64,000 bases of DNA from Pseudomonadota bacterium (lineage in GTDB: Bacteria; Pseudomonadota; Alphaproteobacteria; Rhizobiales; Rhizobiaceae), in NCBI GenBank assembly GCA_023457435.1, contig JAEWLS010000028.1:1-64000 (forward strand), written 5' to 3'. How positions within the stretch are numbered: position 1 is the stretch's first letter; each line of letters starts with the position of its first letter. Below are positions 8,025 to 17,704 of this stretch, piece after piece. The notes under the pieces are model-generated. The model was given only the letters and a program-made list of their open reading frames with translations, made no database searches and had not been told where the DNA came from. Position numbers and translations under genes: made by a program.

Positions 8025-9662
8025 CTAAATTTTCGCCGCGCCCGCGGCCGCCGGAACGGCCGCGTTCCCCAGCGCCGCGGCCATGAGCGCCTGGGTGTAG
8101 GGCTGCGCCGGACGGTCGAAGATCTCGGCCGTTGCCCCCTGCTCGACAATCTTCCCGTCCCTCATGACCACGATGTGGTCGGCCATGGCGCGCACCACCG
8201 CGAGGTCGTGGCTGATGAAGAGATAGGACAGGTCGTGCTCGCGCTGCAGCCGGCGCAGGAGCTCGACGATCTGCTTCTGCACCGAGCGGTCGAGCGCCGA
8301 GGTCGGCTCGTCGAGCACCATCACCTGCGGCTTGAGGATGACGGCACGCGCAATGGCGATGCGCTGGCGCTGGCCGCCGGAAAACTCGTGCGGATAGCGG
8401 TTGCGCGTCGCCGGATCGAGCCCGACCTCCTGAAGCGCCTCGACGGCGCGGCGGTCGCGCTCCTTGCCCGAAAGCTGGGGCTCGTGGACCAACAGGCCCT
8501 CGGTTACGATCTCGCCGACATTCATGCGCGGTGAAAGCGATCCAAAGGGATCCTGGAAGACGAGCTGCAGCTCCTTGCGGATCGGCCGCATACCGGCGCG
8601 GTCGAGGTCGGAAATGTCGCGTCCTCGGTAGGCGATGCGGCCCTGCGAGGGCAGCAGGCGCAGCAGCGCGCGGCCGAGCGTCGACTTGCCCGAGCCTGAT
8701 TCGCCGACGATGCCGATCGTCTGGCCGCGCCTCAGCGTCAGTGAAATGCCGTCGACGGCACGGATCTCGCCGGTGCTGCGCGACAGCCAACCGCCGCCGA
8801 GGCTGAACGTCACCCGCACGTCGTCGGCATCGATAAGCACCGGCGCCGCGCGCGCAACGTCATCCTTGCGGCCGGTCGGCTCGGCGGCGAGCAGCATGCG
8901 CGTATAGTCATTCTTCGGCGACGCGAAGATCGCCGCGGTCTCGCCGCTCTCGACCACGTCGCCGGCGCGCATTACGTAGACGCGGTCGGCGAAGCGCCGG
9001 ACGATGCCCAGGTCGTGGGTGATGAAGACGATCGCCATGCCGAGCCGCTGCTTGAGGTCGGCGAGGAGTTCGAGGATCTGCGCCTGAATGGTGACGTCGA
9101 GCGCAGTCGTCGGCTCGTCGGCGATCAGGATGTCGGGGCCGTTGGCGAGCGCCATCGCGATCATGACGCGCTGGCGCTGACCGCCCGACAGTTCGTGCGG
9201 ATAGGAATCGATGCGCCGCTCGGGATCGGGGATGCCGACGAGTTCGAGCAGCTCGAGCACGCGGCGGCGCGCCGCGGCGCGATCCATTCCGCCGTGATGG
9301 ATCAGCGGCTCCGCGATCTGCCTGCCAATGCGGTAGAGCGGATCGAGCGACGTCATCGGCTCCTGGAAGATCATGGTGATCTTCTCGCCGCGCACGCGGT
9401 TGAGCGCCCGCTGCGACAGGCCGATGAGCTCCTGCCCGCGATAGCGCGCCGACCCGGACGCGCGGCCGTTCGAGGCGAGCAGTCCCATAAGCGCCATCAT
9501 CGACTGGCTCTTGCCGGAACCGGATTCGCCGACGATCGCCACCGTCTCGCCGGCAAAGACGTCGAGGTCGATCGCCTTGACGGCGCGGACCGGGCCGTCG
9601 TCGGTGCCGAAGGTCACGTCGAGCCCCCTCACCTCCAGCACTGTTTCGCCGCGCGCCGCCAT
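8025..9662 (-). CDS. Oligopeptide ABC transporter, fused double ATPase
   Basis: Energises the peptide importer encoded by the three genes upstream of it. The 545 residues hold two complete nucleotide-binding domains in tandem, an OppD-like one then an OppF-like one. Each has a Walker A motif G-E-S-G-S-G-K-S, a signature (LSGGQRQR and FSGGQRQR) and a Walker B region ([18 protein letters not shown]). This fused DppD-DppF (YejF-like) layout is common in rhizobia. Its ATG overlaps the TGA of the permease gene by one base (TGATG), so translation is probably coupled. It is the last gene of the operon. Confidence 0.93.
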   Translation of the reverse strand: MAARGETVLEVRGLDVTFGTDDGPVRAVKAIDLDVFAGETVAIVGESGSGKSQSMMALMGLLASNGRASGSARYRGQELIGLSQRALNRVRGEKITMIFQEPMTSLDPLYRIGRQIAEPLIHHGGMDRAAARRRVLELLELVGIPDPERRIDSYPHELSGGQRQRVMIAMALANGPDILIADEPTTALDVTIQAQILELLADLKQRLGMAIVFITHDLGIVRRFADRVYVMRAGDVVESGETAAIFASPKNDYTRMLLAAEPTGRKDDVARAAPVLIDADDVRVTFSLGGGWLSRSTGEIRAVDGISLTLRRGQTIGIVGESGSGKSTLGRALLRLLPSQGRIAYRGRDISDLDRAGMRPIRKELQLVFQDPFGSLSPRMNVGEIVTEGLLVHEPQLSGKERDRRAVEALQEVGLDPATRNRYPHEFSGGQRQRIAIARAVILKPQVMVLDEPTSALDRSVQKQIVELLRRLQREHDLSYLFISHDLAVVRAMADHIVVMRDGKIVEQGATAEIFDRPAQPYTQALMAAALGNAAVPAAAGAAKI

Positions 9663-10810
9663 CAGCGGTCCTTCGGGTCGAGCGCGTCGCGCAGACCGTC
9701 GCCGAGGAAGTTGAGCGCGAACAGGATCGCCGTCAGCGTGATGGCCGGGTAGATCAGCAGCCACGAGCCGCCGCGCATGTTGTCGGCGCCCTCGGCGATC
9801 AGCAGGCCGAGACTGGTCAGCGGCTCCTGGACGCCGAGGCCGAGGGCCGACAGCAGGCTTTCGAGCAGGATCGCCTTCGGCACCAGCAGCGTGACGAAGA
9901 CGACGACCGGGCCGAGCGTGTTGGGCACGATATGGCGGCGCAGTATGCCGGCATTTGAAACGCCGAGCGCCTCCGCCGCCTGGACGAACTCCTGCCGGCG
10001 CAGCGACAGCGTCTGGCCGCGCACGATGCGCGCCATGTCGAGCCATTCGGTGCAGCCGATGGCGATGAAGATCAGCACGAAGTTGCGGCCGAAGAAGACC
10101 ACCAGCAGGATGACGAAGAAGATGAACGGCAGCGAGTAGAGGATGTCGACGACGCGCATCATCACATTGTCGAGGCGCCCGCCGAAATAGCCCGCGGTGG
10201 CGCCGTAGGTGACACCCACCACCAGCGCCATGACCGAGGCGAGCACCCCGATGGCGAGCGAGATGCGGATGCCGATCAGGATGCGCGCGAGCAGGTCGCG
10301 GCCGTTGGCATCGGTGCCGAAGATGAAGCGCACGCGATTGACGTCGGCAACCATGACGCCGCTCGTTGCGCCTTCGGCAAGCGGTTCGCCGTCTTCGGTC
10401 TCCAGCCGCGCGTTGCGGAACAGGTCGGAGCGGTCGACATAGCGCACGATGCGCGGGTCGAGCGGCTCATCGTCGGACACCGGCGCGCGCACCTCTGAGC
10501 CCGACACGTCGACCTCGCCGATGGTGATCCGCGCCCGCTCCAGCGCCTGCACGAACTGCGGAATGATGGCGTCTTCCCTGGGATACGCCTCGAGGCTCGC
10601 CGGCGCGCGCACGTATTGCGAGTAGATGCGGTCGTAGGGATGCGGCGTCACCCACGGCCCGGCGATGCCGGCAAGCGCAATGACGAACAGCAGCGCCGCG
10701 CTGGCGATGGCGGCGCGGTTGCGGCGAAGGCGGCGCCAGGCGTCCTTCCACAGCGAGCGGCCGGCGGCCGGCGCGGACGGGAGATCGGTGGGAACGGTGA
10801 CGTCGACCAT
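9662..10810 (-). CDS. Oligopeptide ABC transporter permease (OppC-like)
   Basis: Inner-membrane permease of 382 residues, longer than the roughly 300 typical for OppC/DppC. TM1 lies near residues 33-50. A polar stretch of about 125 residues, rich in Asp, Glu and Arg, then separates it from FIFGTDANGRDLLARIL, where the conserved MetI-like domain begins. The cytoplasmic EAA loop is EALGVSNAGILRRHIVPN. The enlarged segment would be periplasmic. The gene starts 3 bases after the stop of the OppB-like gene. It overlaps the ATPase gene by one base, completing an OppA-B-C-DF operon. Confidence 0.92.
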   Translation of the reverse strand: MVDVTVPTDLPSAPAAGRSLWKDAWRRLRRNRAAIASAALLFVIALAGIAGPWVTPHPYDRIYSQYVRAPASLEAYPREDAIIPQFVQALERARITIGEVDVSGSEVRAPVSDDEPLDPRIVRYVDRSDLFRNARLETEDGEPLAEGATSGVMVADVNRVRFIFGTDANGRDLLARILIGIRISLAIGVLASVMALVVGVTYGATAGYFGGRLDNVMMRVVDILYSLPFIFFVILLVVFFGRNFVLIFIAIGCTEWLDMARIVRGQTLSLRRQEFVQAAEALGVSNAGILRRHIVPNTLGPVVVFVTLLVPKAILLESLLSALGLGVQEPLTSLGLLIAEGADNMRGGSWLLIYPAITLTAILFALNFLGDGLRDALDPKDR

Positions 10811-10813
10811 GGC

Positions 10814-11731
10814 TCAGTCGTACCGCACGCGAGGGTCGAGCCATGCATAAAGGACGTCGACGATCAGGTTGAAAACGATGACGAATACCGCGATGACGAC
10901 CACGGTGCCCATGACCAGGGTGTAGTCGCGCCCGAGCGCCCCTTGCACGAAGTAGCGCCCGACGCCCGGGATGCCAAAGATGGTTTCGACCACCACCGAA
11001 CCGGTGAGCAGCGCCGCGGCGGTCGGCCCGAGATAGGACACCACAGGCAGGATGGCGCCGCGCAGCGCGTGGACGCCGACGACGACATGTCCCGGCAGGC
11101 CGTAGGCGCGCGCCGTGCGCACATGGTTCGAGCGCAGCGCCTCGATGGTGGCACCGCGGGTCAGCCGCGCCACGATGGCGATCTGCGGCAGCGCCAGCGT
11201 GGCGATCGGCAGGATGGCGTGGCGCCACGTGCCCCAGCCCCCGGCCGGCAGCCAGCCCATCATGACGCCGAAGAACAGGCTGAGCAGCGGCGCGATGACG
11301 AAGGTCGGGATGGTGATGCCGAATGTGGCGGTGCCGACGACGAGATAGTCGACCCAGCTGTTCTGGCGCAGCGCCGCCAGCGCGCCGAGGACGACGCCGA
11401 GCACCAGCGCGATCGACAGCGAGATGCCGCCGATCAGGATCGAGACCGGCAGGCCGGTCCGGAAAAGGTCGACGACGGTAAAGTCGCGGCGCGTGAAGCT
11501 CGGGCCGAGATCGCCCTGCAGCAGGTTGCCCACGTAGATCAGGTACTGCTGCCACAGCGGCTTGTCGAAATTGTAGGCGCGTTCGAGGTTCTGCATGATC
11601 AGCGGATCGAGCGGCCGTTCGAGGTCGAACGGCCCGCCCGGCGCCAGCCGGATCATGAAGAACGAGATCGTCACGATGACGAACAGCGTCGGCACGGCGC
11701 TCAGCAGGCGCCGCAGCACGTAGAGGATCAT
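10814..11731 (-). CDS. Oligopeptide ABC transporter permease (OppB-like)
   Basis: A 305-residue inner-membrane permease. It begins MILYVLRRLLSAVPTLFVIV (TM1), followed by the family-typical PGGPFDLERPLDP periplasmic segment. A MetI-type domain follows, with the EAA loop RTARAYGLPGHVVVGVHALR; the C-terminus DVLYAWLDPRVRYD is the standard OppB/DppB ending. It lies between the binding-protein and OppC-like genes, all on the minus strand. Together with OppC it should form the heterodimeric channel for di- or oligopeptides. Confidence 0.94.
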   Translation of the reverse strand: MILYVLRRLLSAVPTLFVIVTISFFMIRLAPGGPFDLERPLDPLIMQNLERAYNFDKPLWQQYLIYVGNLLQGDLGPSFTRRDFTVVDLFRTGLPVSILIGGISLSIALVLGVVLGALAALRQNSWVDYLVVGTATFGITIPTFVIAPLLSLFFGVMMGWLPAGGWGTWRHAILPIATLALPQIAIVARLTRGATIEALRSNHVRTARAYGLPGHVVVGVHALRGAILPVVSYLGPTAAALLTGSVVVETIFGIPGVGRYFVQGALGRDYTLVMGTVVVIAVFVIVFNLIVDVLYAWLDPRVRYD

Positions 11732-11795
11732 CGCGGCCTCCGCCTCGACATGGCGTGTCGGGCGGGCGCGGCATAGGCCGCGCCCGCTCCGCCCG

Positions 11796-13394
11796 TCAGT
11801 TCGACAGCGAGATGTATCGCGTCAGATGGCGGTTGAGCAGGTTGTCCTCCCAGCCCGACAGCTTGTCGGAGACCAGGCTGCGCGACGAGTAGTAGAGGAT
11901 CGGGATCGCCGGCACTTCCTTGAGGAACAGCTCTTCCGCCTGGCGCAGGATGCCGGCGCGTTCCTTGAGGTCGGTGGTGGTTTCGGCCTTCTCCATCAGC
12001 GCGTCGTACTCGGCATTCTCCCAGCGCGGGTAGTTGAAGCCGAGGTTGTCGCTCTCGAACAGGAACAGGAAGTTCTGCGGATCGGAGTAGTCGCCGATCC
12101 AGCCGGCGCGCGTCATGTCGAAATCGCCGTCCTGCTTCATGTAGTCGAAGTAGCCGGTGCCCTCCATCTCGACGATGGTGGCGCCGACGCCGATATTCTT
12201 GAACATGTCGGCGAGCGCCGTCATCGTGTTCTTGTGGTTGGAGCCGGTGTTGTGGCGCAGCTCGACCGAAAGCTGGCCTTCCTTCACGCCGGCTTCCTCG
12301 AGCAGCTTCTTGGCGGCGTCCTCGCGGTCGAGCACGTCCTGGTCCTTGTAGGGCAGGTAGACCGGCTCGCCATAGTTGTTGATGCCGGGCGGCACGAGGC
12401 TGTAGCCGGGGATCATGGTCTCGCGCCAGATTTCCTTGGCGAGGAACTCGCGGTCGATCACCATCGACAGCGCCTGGCGGACGCGCGGATCCTTGAGCTT
12501 CTCCTTCTTCACCTTCACCGGCAGATAATAGGTGCCGAGATAGGGCGCGATGCGGACCTGCTCGCCGAGGTTCTGCTTCATGTAGTCCATCTGCTCGGCC
12601 GGAATGTCGGAGCAGGACTGGACCTCCTTCGCCTCGAAGCGGCGCAGGCAGGCAGAACGATCCTCGAACGGGATGACGTTGACAACGTCGACCTTGACGT
12701 TCGCTGCGTCATGGAAGTTCGGGTTCTTGCGCATCGTGATCTTGTCGTTCGGGGTGAACGCTTCGAGCATGTAGGCGCCGTTGGTCACCAGATTGCCCGG
12801 CTGGACGAAGGCGTCGCCGTTCTTCTCGACAGAGGCCTGGTGCAGCGGCAGACCGGTCTGGTGCGCCAGCATCTCGAGGAAATACGGCGTCGGCTGCGCC
12901 AGCGTGATCTCGAGGGTGTGGTCGTCGATGGCCTTGGCGCCGAGATCGGCGACCTGCTTTTCGCCCTTGTTGATCGCCTGCGCGTTGGCGATGGAATAAT
13001 GCATGTTGGCGTAGGGCGCGGCAGTCTTCGGGTCCTGCAGGCGCTGGAAGGCGAAGACGAAGTCGCTGGCCTTGACCGGATCGCCGTTCGACCATTTGGC
13101 GTCCGCGCGCAGCTTGAACGTGTACTTGAGGCCGTCCTCGGAGATGTCCCAGCTCTCGGCGACACCCGGCACCACGGCGGCCTTCATGTCGTATGTGACC
13201 AGACCTTCGTAGAGGTCGAGCATCAGATTGCTCTCGGCGACGGTCGTCGTCTTGTGATGGTCGAGCGTCGTCGGGTCGGTATCGTTGCCGCGATTGTATA
13301 CCACTTCCTGCGCGAAGGCAGCGCCGCCGACAATGCCTCCCATTGTCAGCATCGCGGTCGAAAGCATCGCCGCGCTAAGGGTCTTGCCGAGCAT
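11796..13394 (-). CDS. Oligopeptide-binding periplasmic protein (OppA-like)
   Basis: A 532-residue solute-binding protein of cluster C (SBP_bac_5). It has a signal peptide (MLGKTLSAAMLSTAMLTM...AFA-QEVVYNRG) and the OppA-like N-terminus YNRGNDTDPTTLDHHKT, then YEGLVTYD, KLRADAKWSNGDPVKASDF and LRHNTGSNHKN. The start is ATG 13394 because AAGGAG (13403-13408) lies 8 bases ahead of it; an in-frame ATG at 13418 lacks such a site. First gene of the importer operon; the promoter should be in the 198-base divergent gap shared with map. Peptide length preference cannot be deduced. Confidence 0.93.
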   Translation of the reverse strand: MLGKTLSAAMLSTAMLTMGGIVGGAAFAQEVVYNRGNDTDPTTLDHHKTTTVAESNLMLDLYEGLVTYDMKAAVVPGVAESWDISEDGLKYTFKLRADAKWSNGDPVKASDFVFAFQRLQDPKTAAPYANMHYSIANAQAINKGEKQVADLGAKAIDDHTLEITLAQPTPYFLEMLAHQTGLPLHQASVEKNGDAFVQPGNLVTNGAYMLEAFTPNDKITMRKNPNFHDAANVKVDVVNVIPFEDRSACLRRFEAKEVQSCSDIPAEQMDYMKQNLGEQVRIAPYLGTYYLPVKVKKEKLKDPRVRQALSMVIDREFLAKEIWRETMIPGYSLVPPGINNYGEPVYLPYKDQDVLDREDAAKKLLEEAGVKEGQLSVELRHNTGSNHKNTMTALADMFKNIGVGATIVEMEGTGYFDYMKQDGDFDMTRAGWIGDYSDPQNFLFLFESDNLGFNYPRWENAEYDALMEKAETTTDLKERAGILRQAEELFLKEVPAIPILYYSSRSLVSDKLSGWEDNLLNRHLTRYISLSN

Positions 13395-13557
13395 TCTACG
13401 TACTCCTTGTTTGGCCATCCACACCCCAATGGCAGCACAATAGGCGGCGGCTTTTGTCACGAGCAAGCGGAAGTTTGCATTTGTAGTTTTACCCGATGTA
13501 AGGCGCATGAGGCCGAACAACCTTGCGGCGCGGGCCTCTCGATGCCAAATCAGGCGC

Positions 13558-13583
13558 GCACGAACTCCCGGCACGAACTCCCG
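13558..13583. repeat. 13-base tandem duplication before map
   Basis: The 13-mer GCACGAACTCCCG occurs twice without a gap, ending 9 bases before the map start codon. Because 13 is not a multiple of three, a second candidate ATG at 13542 is in frame only because of this duplication, which argues that the true start is the later ATG at 13593. Confidence 0.7.
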
Positions 13584-13592
13584 GAATGCTCC

Positions 13593-14420
13593 ATGGTCAC
13601 CTACGCCGATGCCGATACACTGCCGCTGCGCAATAGCGGCCAGATCCGCCTGTACGGCGCGGAAGCATTCGCCGGCATGCGCGCGGCCTGCCAGCTGACG
13701 GCGCGCTGCCTCGACGAACTCGCTTCGATGGTGAAGCCGGGCGTTACCACGCAGGCGATCGACGACTTCGTCTTCGCCTACGGCGCCGACCACGGCGCGA
13801 TTCCTGCGACGCTGAACTACCGCGGCTACACCAAGTCGTCCTGCATCTCGATCAATCACGTGGTCTGCCACGGCATCCCCGACGAGAAGCCGCTGCGCGA
13901 GGGCGACATCGTCAATATCGACGTCACCTTTCTGCTCAACGGCTGGCACGGCGATTCCTCGCGCATGTATCCGGTCGGCCAGATCAAGCGCGCCGCCGAG
14001 CGGCTGCTCGAAGTGACGCACGAGTGCCTGATGCTCGGGGTTGGCGCGGTCAAGCCGGGAGCCCGCACGGGCGCGATCGGCGCCGCGATCCAGCGCTACG
14101 CGGAAGCGCAGCGCTGCTCGGTGGTGCGCGACTTCTGCGGCCACGGCGTCGGGCGCCTGTTCCACGACGCGCCGAACATCCTGCACTACGGCAGCTCGCA
14201 CGAGGGCATCGAGATGCGTCCCGGCATGATCTTCACCATCGAGCCGATGATCAATTTGGGCCGCCCGCACGTGAAGATCCTGGCCGACGGCTGGACTGCG
14301 GTCACCCGCGACCGCTCGCTTTCGGCGCAGTACGAGCATACGGTCGGCGTGACGGCTACCGGCTGCGAGGTGTTCACCCTCTCCCCAGGTGGACTCGACC
14401 GGCCGGGACTGCCGTCGTAG
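13593..14420 (+). CDS. map: Methionine aminopeptidase, type I
   Basis: Removes the N-terminal methionine from nascent proteins; cytoplasmic dinuclear metallohydrolase. The 275-residue protein shows the complete set of metal ligands: D110 (NIDVTF), D121 (WHGDSS), H184 (CGHGVGRLFH), E217 (TIEPM) and E248 (YEHTVGV), plus the substrate-binding H93 (CHGIP). The start ATG 13593 gives the usual MVTY.DA...LRN.GQIRLYG N-terminus. Divergent from the peptide importer operon and followed 72 bases later by radC on the same strand. Confidence 0.96.
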   Translation: MVTYADADTLPLRNSGQIRLYGAEAFAGMRAACQLTARCLDELASMVKPGVTTQAIDDFVFAYGADHGAIPATLNYRGYTKSSCISINHVVCHGIPDEKPLREGDIVNIDVTFLLNGWHGDSSRMYPVGQIKRAAERLLEVTHECLMLGVGAVKPGARTGAIGAAIQRYAEAQRCSVVRDFCGHGVGRLFHDAPNILHYGSSHEGIEMRPGMIFTIEPMINLGRPHVKILADGWTAVTRDRSLSAQYEHTVGVTATGCEVFTLSPGGLDRPGLPS

Positions 14421-14492
14421 CCGCTTCCTTCGCGGCGCCTTCCGTTCTAGCATCGTCCCCGGGGCTCGTTCTCGCGAACGGGGGGACATGCG

Positions 14493-15260
14493 ATGTCGGA
14501 CGAACCGGACGAGCGCGGCTTCTTCGCCGAGCGTCCCCTGTCGCGCCTGCGCGCAGACCCGATCGCGGCGCTCAAGCCGCCGCAGCCCGCCCCGCATTAT
14601 CGCGGACACCGCCAGCGGCTTCGCGACAAGGTCGCCGAGCACGGCCACGGCGTTCTTGCCGACTATGAGCTGCTCGAACTTCTGCTCTACCGGTCAATCC
14701 CGCAGCGCGACACCAAGCCGATCGCCAAGGCGCTGCTGACTCGTTTCGGTTCGTTCGCCGAGGTCCTCGGCGCACCCGAGCACCTCCTGCGCGAGGTGAA
14801 GGGCGTTGGCGAATCCGTCGCGGCGGATCTGAAGGCGATCGCCGCCGCGTCGAGCCGGATGGCGCGCTCGCAGGTGATCGGCAAGCAGGTGCTGAGCTCA
14901 TGGCAGCAGGTGCTCGAATACTGCCGTGCCGCCATGGCGTTCGAGCCGCGCGAGCAGTTCCGCATCATCTTCCTCGACAAGAAGAACCAGCTGATCGGCG
15001 ACGAGGTGCAGCAGCAGGGCACTGTGGACCATACGCCGGCCTATCCGCGCGAGGTCCTGCGCCGCGCCATCGAGCTCTCGGCAAGCGCGGTCGTTCTGGT
15101 CCACAACCACCCGTCGGGCGACCCGTCGCCGTCGCGCGCCGACATCGACATGACGCATGCGATCATCGCGGCGCTGAAGCCGCTGTCGATCGCCGTGCAC
15201 GACCATCTGATCGTCGGAACCAAGGGTTATGCGAGCCTCAAGGGCCTGGGCATGATCTGA
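14493..15260 (+). CDS. radC: RadC-family JAB/MPN metalloprotein
   Basis: A 255-residue RadC/YicR family protein. The N-terminal half is a helix-hairpin-helix-like UPF0758 region ([29 protein letters not shown] residues near 105-115). The C-terminal half is a JAB domain with the metal signature H204-N-H206[11 protein letters not shown] (D210 included). Despite the historical name, a DNA repair role is not established for this family. A short hairpin CGTTC-TCGC-GAACG (14467-14480) precedes the GGGGGA ribosome binding site. It ends at a bidirectional terminator. Confidence 0.93.
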   Translation: MSDEPDERGFFAERPLSRLRADPIAALKPPQPAPHYRGHRQRLRDKVAEHGHGVLADYELLELLLYRSIPQRDTKPIAKALLTRFGSFAEVLGAPEHLLREVKGVGESVAADLKAIAAASSRMARSQVIGKQVLSSWQQVLEYCRAAMAFEPREQFRIIFLDKKNQLIGDEVQQQGTVDHTPAYPREVLRRAIELSASAVVLVHNHPSGDPSPSRADIDMTHAIIAALKPLSIAVHDHLIVGTKGYASLKGLGMI

Positions 15261-15265
15261 AACGC

Positions 15266-15291
15266 AAAAGGCGCGCCGAAGCGCGCCTTTT
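15266..15291. terminator. Bidirectional intrinsic terminator, radC / L,D-transpeptidase
   Basis: The stem AAAAGGCGCGC pairs with GCGCGCCTTTT across a CGAA loop; it has T-tracts in both directions and sits between the two convergent stop codons. Confidence 0.9.
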
Positions 15292-15312
15292 ACTAGTTCA
15301 GCGTCGCTGGCG

Positions 15313-16044
15313 TCAGAGCACGACGATCTTCGCGCCCATGCGCACCCGACCGTAGAGGTCGATGACGTGTTCGTTGATCATCCGGAAGCAGCCGTTCGAC
15401 GACGCGGTGCCGATCGTGTGCGGCTGGTTGGTGCCATGGATGCGGATGTGCGTGTCCTTCTTGCCCTGGTACAGGTAGATGGCGCGCGCACCGAGCGGGT
15501 TTTCCGGTCCGCCGTCCATGCCGTCCTTGTAGCGTCCGTACTTCACCGGCTCGCGCTGCTGCATGTCCTTGGTCGGGGTCCAGCGCGGCCACTCCTGCTT
15601 GTCGCCGACCACGCCGGATCCGCTGAAAGCCAGGCCTTCCCGGCCAACGGCGATGGCGTAACGGCGCGCCTTGCTGCCGGACTCGATCAGATAGAGGTAG
15701 CGCTTCTTCGGGTCGATCACGATCGTGCCGCGGGCGAAATCGCCGCCGTTGTATTCGACGACCTGCGGCTCGAAGTCGGCCTTGACCTTGAACTTCTTCT
15801 TCTTGGCGCTGAGCTGGCCGTCGAGCGCCTGCGTCTCCGGCAGCATGCGCTGCTCGCCGCCGAACAGCGAGGCGAACAGACCGCGCGGCTGGTCGGCGCT
15901 GCGCAGCTGGCCCTTGTTAGCGGTGACACTACCGGTGGTCTGAACTTCCTGCTTCTTCTTTGCCTGCTGCGCCAGGCCGGCAGCCGGCAGGGTGAACGAC
16001 ATCGCCACGGCGACGCCTATCGCAACGAACATGCTTCTGAGCAT
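15313..16044 (-). CDS. L,D-transpeptidase (YkuD domain)
   Basis: A 243-residue exported enzyme predicted to form 3-3 peptidoglycan cross-links or attach proteins to peptidoglycan. There is a signal peptide (MLRSMFVAIGVAVAMSFTLPAAG), a basic Lys-rich stretch, and then a YkuD domain from about residue 120. The catalytic motif is HIRIHGTNQPHTIG...SSNGC219FRM. The start is ATG 16044, with AGGAAG (16051-16056) 6 bases ahead; a TTG nine codons upstream is less likely. Rhizobiales depend heavily on L,D-transpeptidases for polar growth, so several paralogues are expected elsewhere in the genome. Confidence 0.92.
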   Translation of the reverse strand: MLRSMFVAIGVAVAMSFTLPAAGLAQQAKKKQEVQTTGSVTANKGQLRSADQPRGLFASLFGGEQRMLPETQALDGQLSAKKKKFKVKADFEPQVVEYNGGDFARGTIVIDPKKRYLYLIESGSKARRYAIAVGREGLAFSGSGVVGDKQEWPRWTPTKDMQQREPVKYGRYKDGMDGGPENPLGARAIYLYQGKKDTHIRIHGTNQPHTIGTASSNGCFRMINEHVIDLYGRVRMGAKIVVL

Positions 16045-16264
16045 GGAATTCTTCCTGATTTGCCGCTTCAACGGGCGACAATCCAGCTCGACGCGGCTCT
16101 CGCGACCGCGGCGAAGCAGGCTTGCCCCTTACGCGGGTTCTGGACCCGGACGAGGTCGCCATCAAGATCGCGCACGCTTAACAAATGCCACTTTTGCGTG
16201 AGCCGGCGCATTCGCGCGACGAGGTGTTGCATCGCAACAACGCAGAGCCTCGCCGCAAAGAAAA

Positions 16265-16283
16265 GGCCCGGTCGAGCCGGGCC
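16265..16283 (-). terminator. Intrinsic terminator of secG
   Basis: On the minus strand, GGCCCGG-CTCGA-CCGGGCC is followed by TTTTCTTT (16264 downwards), 10 bases after the secG stop. Confidence 0.85.
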
Positions 16284-16292
16284 AATTTCTGC

Positions 16293-16676
16293 CTAGTTCG
16301 CAGGCACTGCCGGCCCGCTCGCCGGCGGATTCTGTGCCGGGGGATTGCTGCCGCCGAGCTGGTCGAGAACGCCGCCACCGCCGCCATTGGCCGGCGGCGT
16401 CCCGGGGGCGCCCGGAGCCGGCTGCTCGACGCGGTCGAGGATATCCAGCGGCTGCTCGCCATAGCGCGCCATGATCGACAGGCCGAGCGAGGTGATGAAG
16501 AACAGCGCGGCAAGGATCGCGGTCGTACGGGTGAGCGCATTGGCTGCGCCGCGCGCCGTCATGAAACCGGAGCCGCCGCCGATACCCAGGCCACCGCCTT
16601 CCGAGCGCTGCAGCAGGACCACGCCGACGAGGCCGACGACGATCATGAGGTGGATGACGATGATGACGGTTTCCAT
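16293..16676 (-). CDS. secG: Preprotein translocase subunit SecG
   Basis: Third subunit of the SecYEG channel in the inner membrane. The 127 residues have the family layout: TM1 (METVIIVIHLMIVVGLVGVVLL), a cytoplasmic loop with QRSEGGGLGIGGGSGFM and TARGAANALTRTTAI, TM2 (LAALFFITSLGLSIM), then a Pro/Gly-rich tail from about residue 90 (APGAPGTPPANGGGGG). It is next to tpiA on the same strand with a 124-base gap, the common tpiA-secG order in proteobacteria. It ends in its own terminator. Confidence 0.96.
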   Translation of the reverse strand: METVIIVIHLMIVVGLVGVVLLQRSEGGGLGIGGGSGFMTARGAANALTRTTAILAALFFITSLGLSIMARYGEQPLDILDRVEQPAPGAPGTPPANGGGGGVLDQLGGSNPPAQNPPASGPAVPAN

Positions 16677-16800
16677 GAGCTTTTCCAGCTATGCGCGGCG
16701 GGCGCGCTTTCCTTGCGGCGGGCAGATATACGCTTATTGAAGCTTTTCCAAGCCCCGCGGCCTCGCCGCTATGTCGTGCGCGGCGGCGCCGCGCACAAGG

Positions 16801-17565
16801 TCAGAGCGAGCGATAGGCCTCGGCGATGCCGAGGAAATCCGCTGCCTTGAGACTGGCGCCGCCAACCAGCGCGCCGTCGACGTTGGCGACCCCGAGCAGC
16901 TCGACAGCATTCGACGGCTTGACCGACCCCCCGTAGAGAATGCGCATCGTGCGTGCCGCGTCGCCGATGCGGGCCGCGAGCCGCTTCCGGATGTGGGCAT
17001 GCGCTGCAGCGACGTCCTCGGCGGTCGGCGTCAGGCCGGTACCGATCGCCCACACCGGCTCGTAGGCGATGACGGTGTTTTCCGGCACCGCGGACTCCGG
17101 CACGGAGCCCTCGATCTGCCGGGACAGCACGGCGAGCGTCTCGCCCGCCTTGCGCTGCGCCTCGGTCTCGCCGACGCAGACGATCGCCACAAGACCGGCC
17201 CGCCACCCCGCCAGCGCCTTCTCCTTCACGATCGCGTCAGTCTCGCCATGGTCGGTGCGCCGCTCGGAGTGACCGACGATGACAAAGTGCGCGCCGGCGT
17301 CCTTCAGCATCTCGGCCGAAATGTCGCCGGTGTGGGCGCCACTGGCCTTGGCATGGCAGTCCTCGCCGCCGGTCCTGACCGGAGTTGAGCCCAGAATCTC
17401 GGAGGCGCGGGCGAGCAGAGTGGCCGGAACGCAGATGGCTGCCGCGGTCTCCGCGTCGAGCCCTGCCATGAAGCCGGCGCCGATGGCGCGCAGTTCGCCG
17501 AGCGATGCCGAGGTGCCGTTCATCTTCCAGTTTCCTGCGACGAGCGGACGGATTCCTGGGGTCAT
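16801..17565 (-). CDS. tpiA: Triosephosphate isomerase
   Basis: Interconverts dihydroxyacetone phosphate and glyceraldehyde 3-phosphate in glycolysis and gluconeogenesis. The 254-residue TIM barrel has all catalytic residues: N12 and K14 (GNWKMNG), H99 (VGHSERR) and E169 ([11 protein letters not shown]), plus the phosphate-binding [11 protein letters not shown] loop. The start is ATG 17565 ([17 protein letters not shown]). Divergent from the ppiD-like gene across a 139-base promoter region and upstream of secG. Confidence 0.96.
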   Translation of the reverse strand: MTPGIRPLVAGNWKMNGTSASLGELRAIGAGFMAGLDAETAAAICVPATLLARASEILGSTPVRTGGEDCHAKASGAHTGDISAEMLKDAGAHFVIVGHSERRTDHGETDAIVKEKALAGWRAGLVAIVCVGETEAQRKAGETLAVLSRQIEGSVPESAVPENTVIAYEPVWAIGTGLTPTAEDVAAAHAHIRKRLAARIGDAARTMRILYGGSVKPSNAVELLGVANVDGALVGGASLKAADFLGIAEAYRSL

Positions 17566-17704
17566 GACGGGCTTCCTCGAGGCTGATCGGCGGGCGCCCT
17601 GACTACCAAAAACCGGCCACAAAGCAATCGACACTCGCGGTGAAGGGCGCTATTGCCCTCGTTCGCGCGCCCGCGCGCATCCTAAGTGGGGAAACGCCAG
17701 CAAC

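Noticed and set aside
14444..14480. Possible LexA box before radC (GTTC-N7-GTCC)
   Set aside because: The second half-site has a mismatch and the neighbouring GTTC/GAAC pair is an inverted, not direct, repeat; radC is also not a proven SOS gene.
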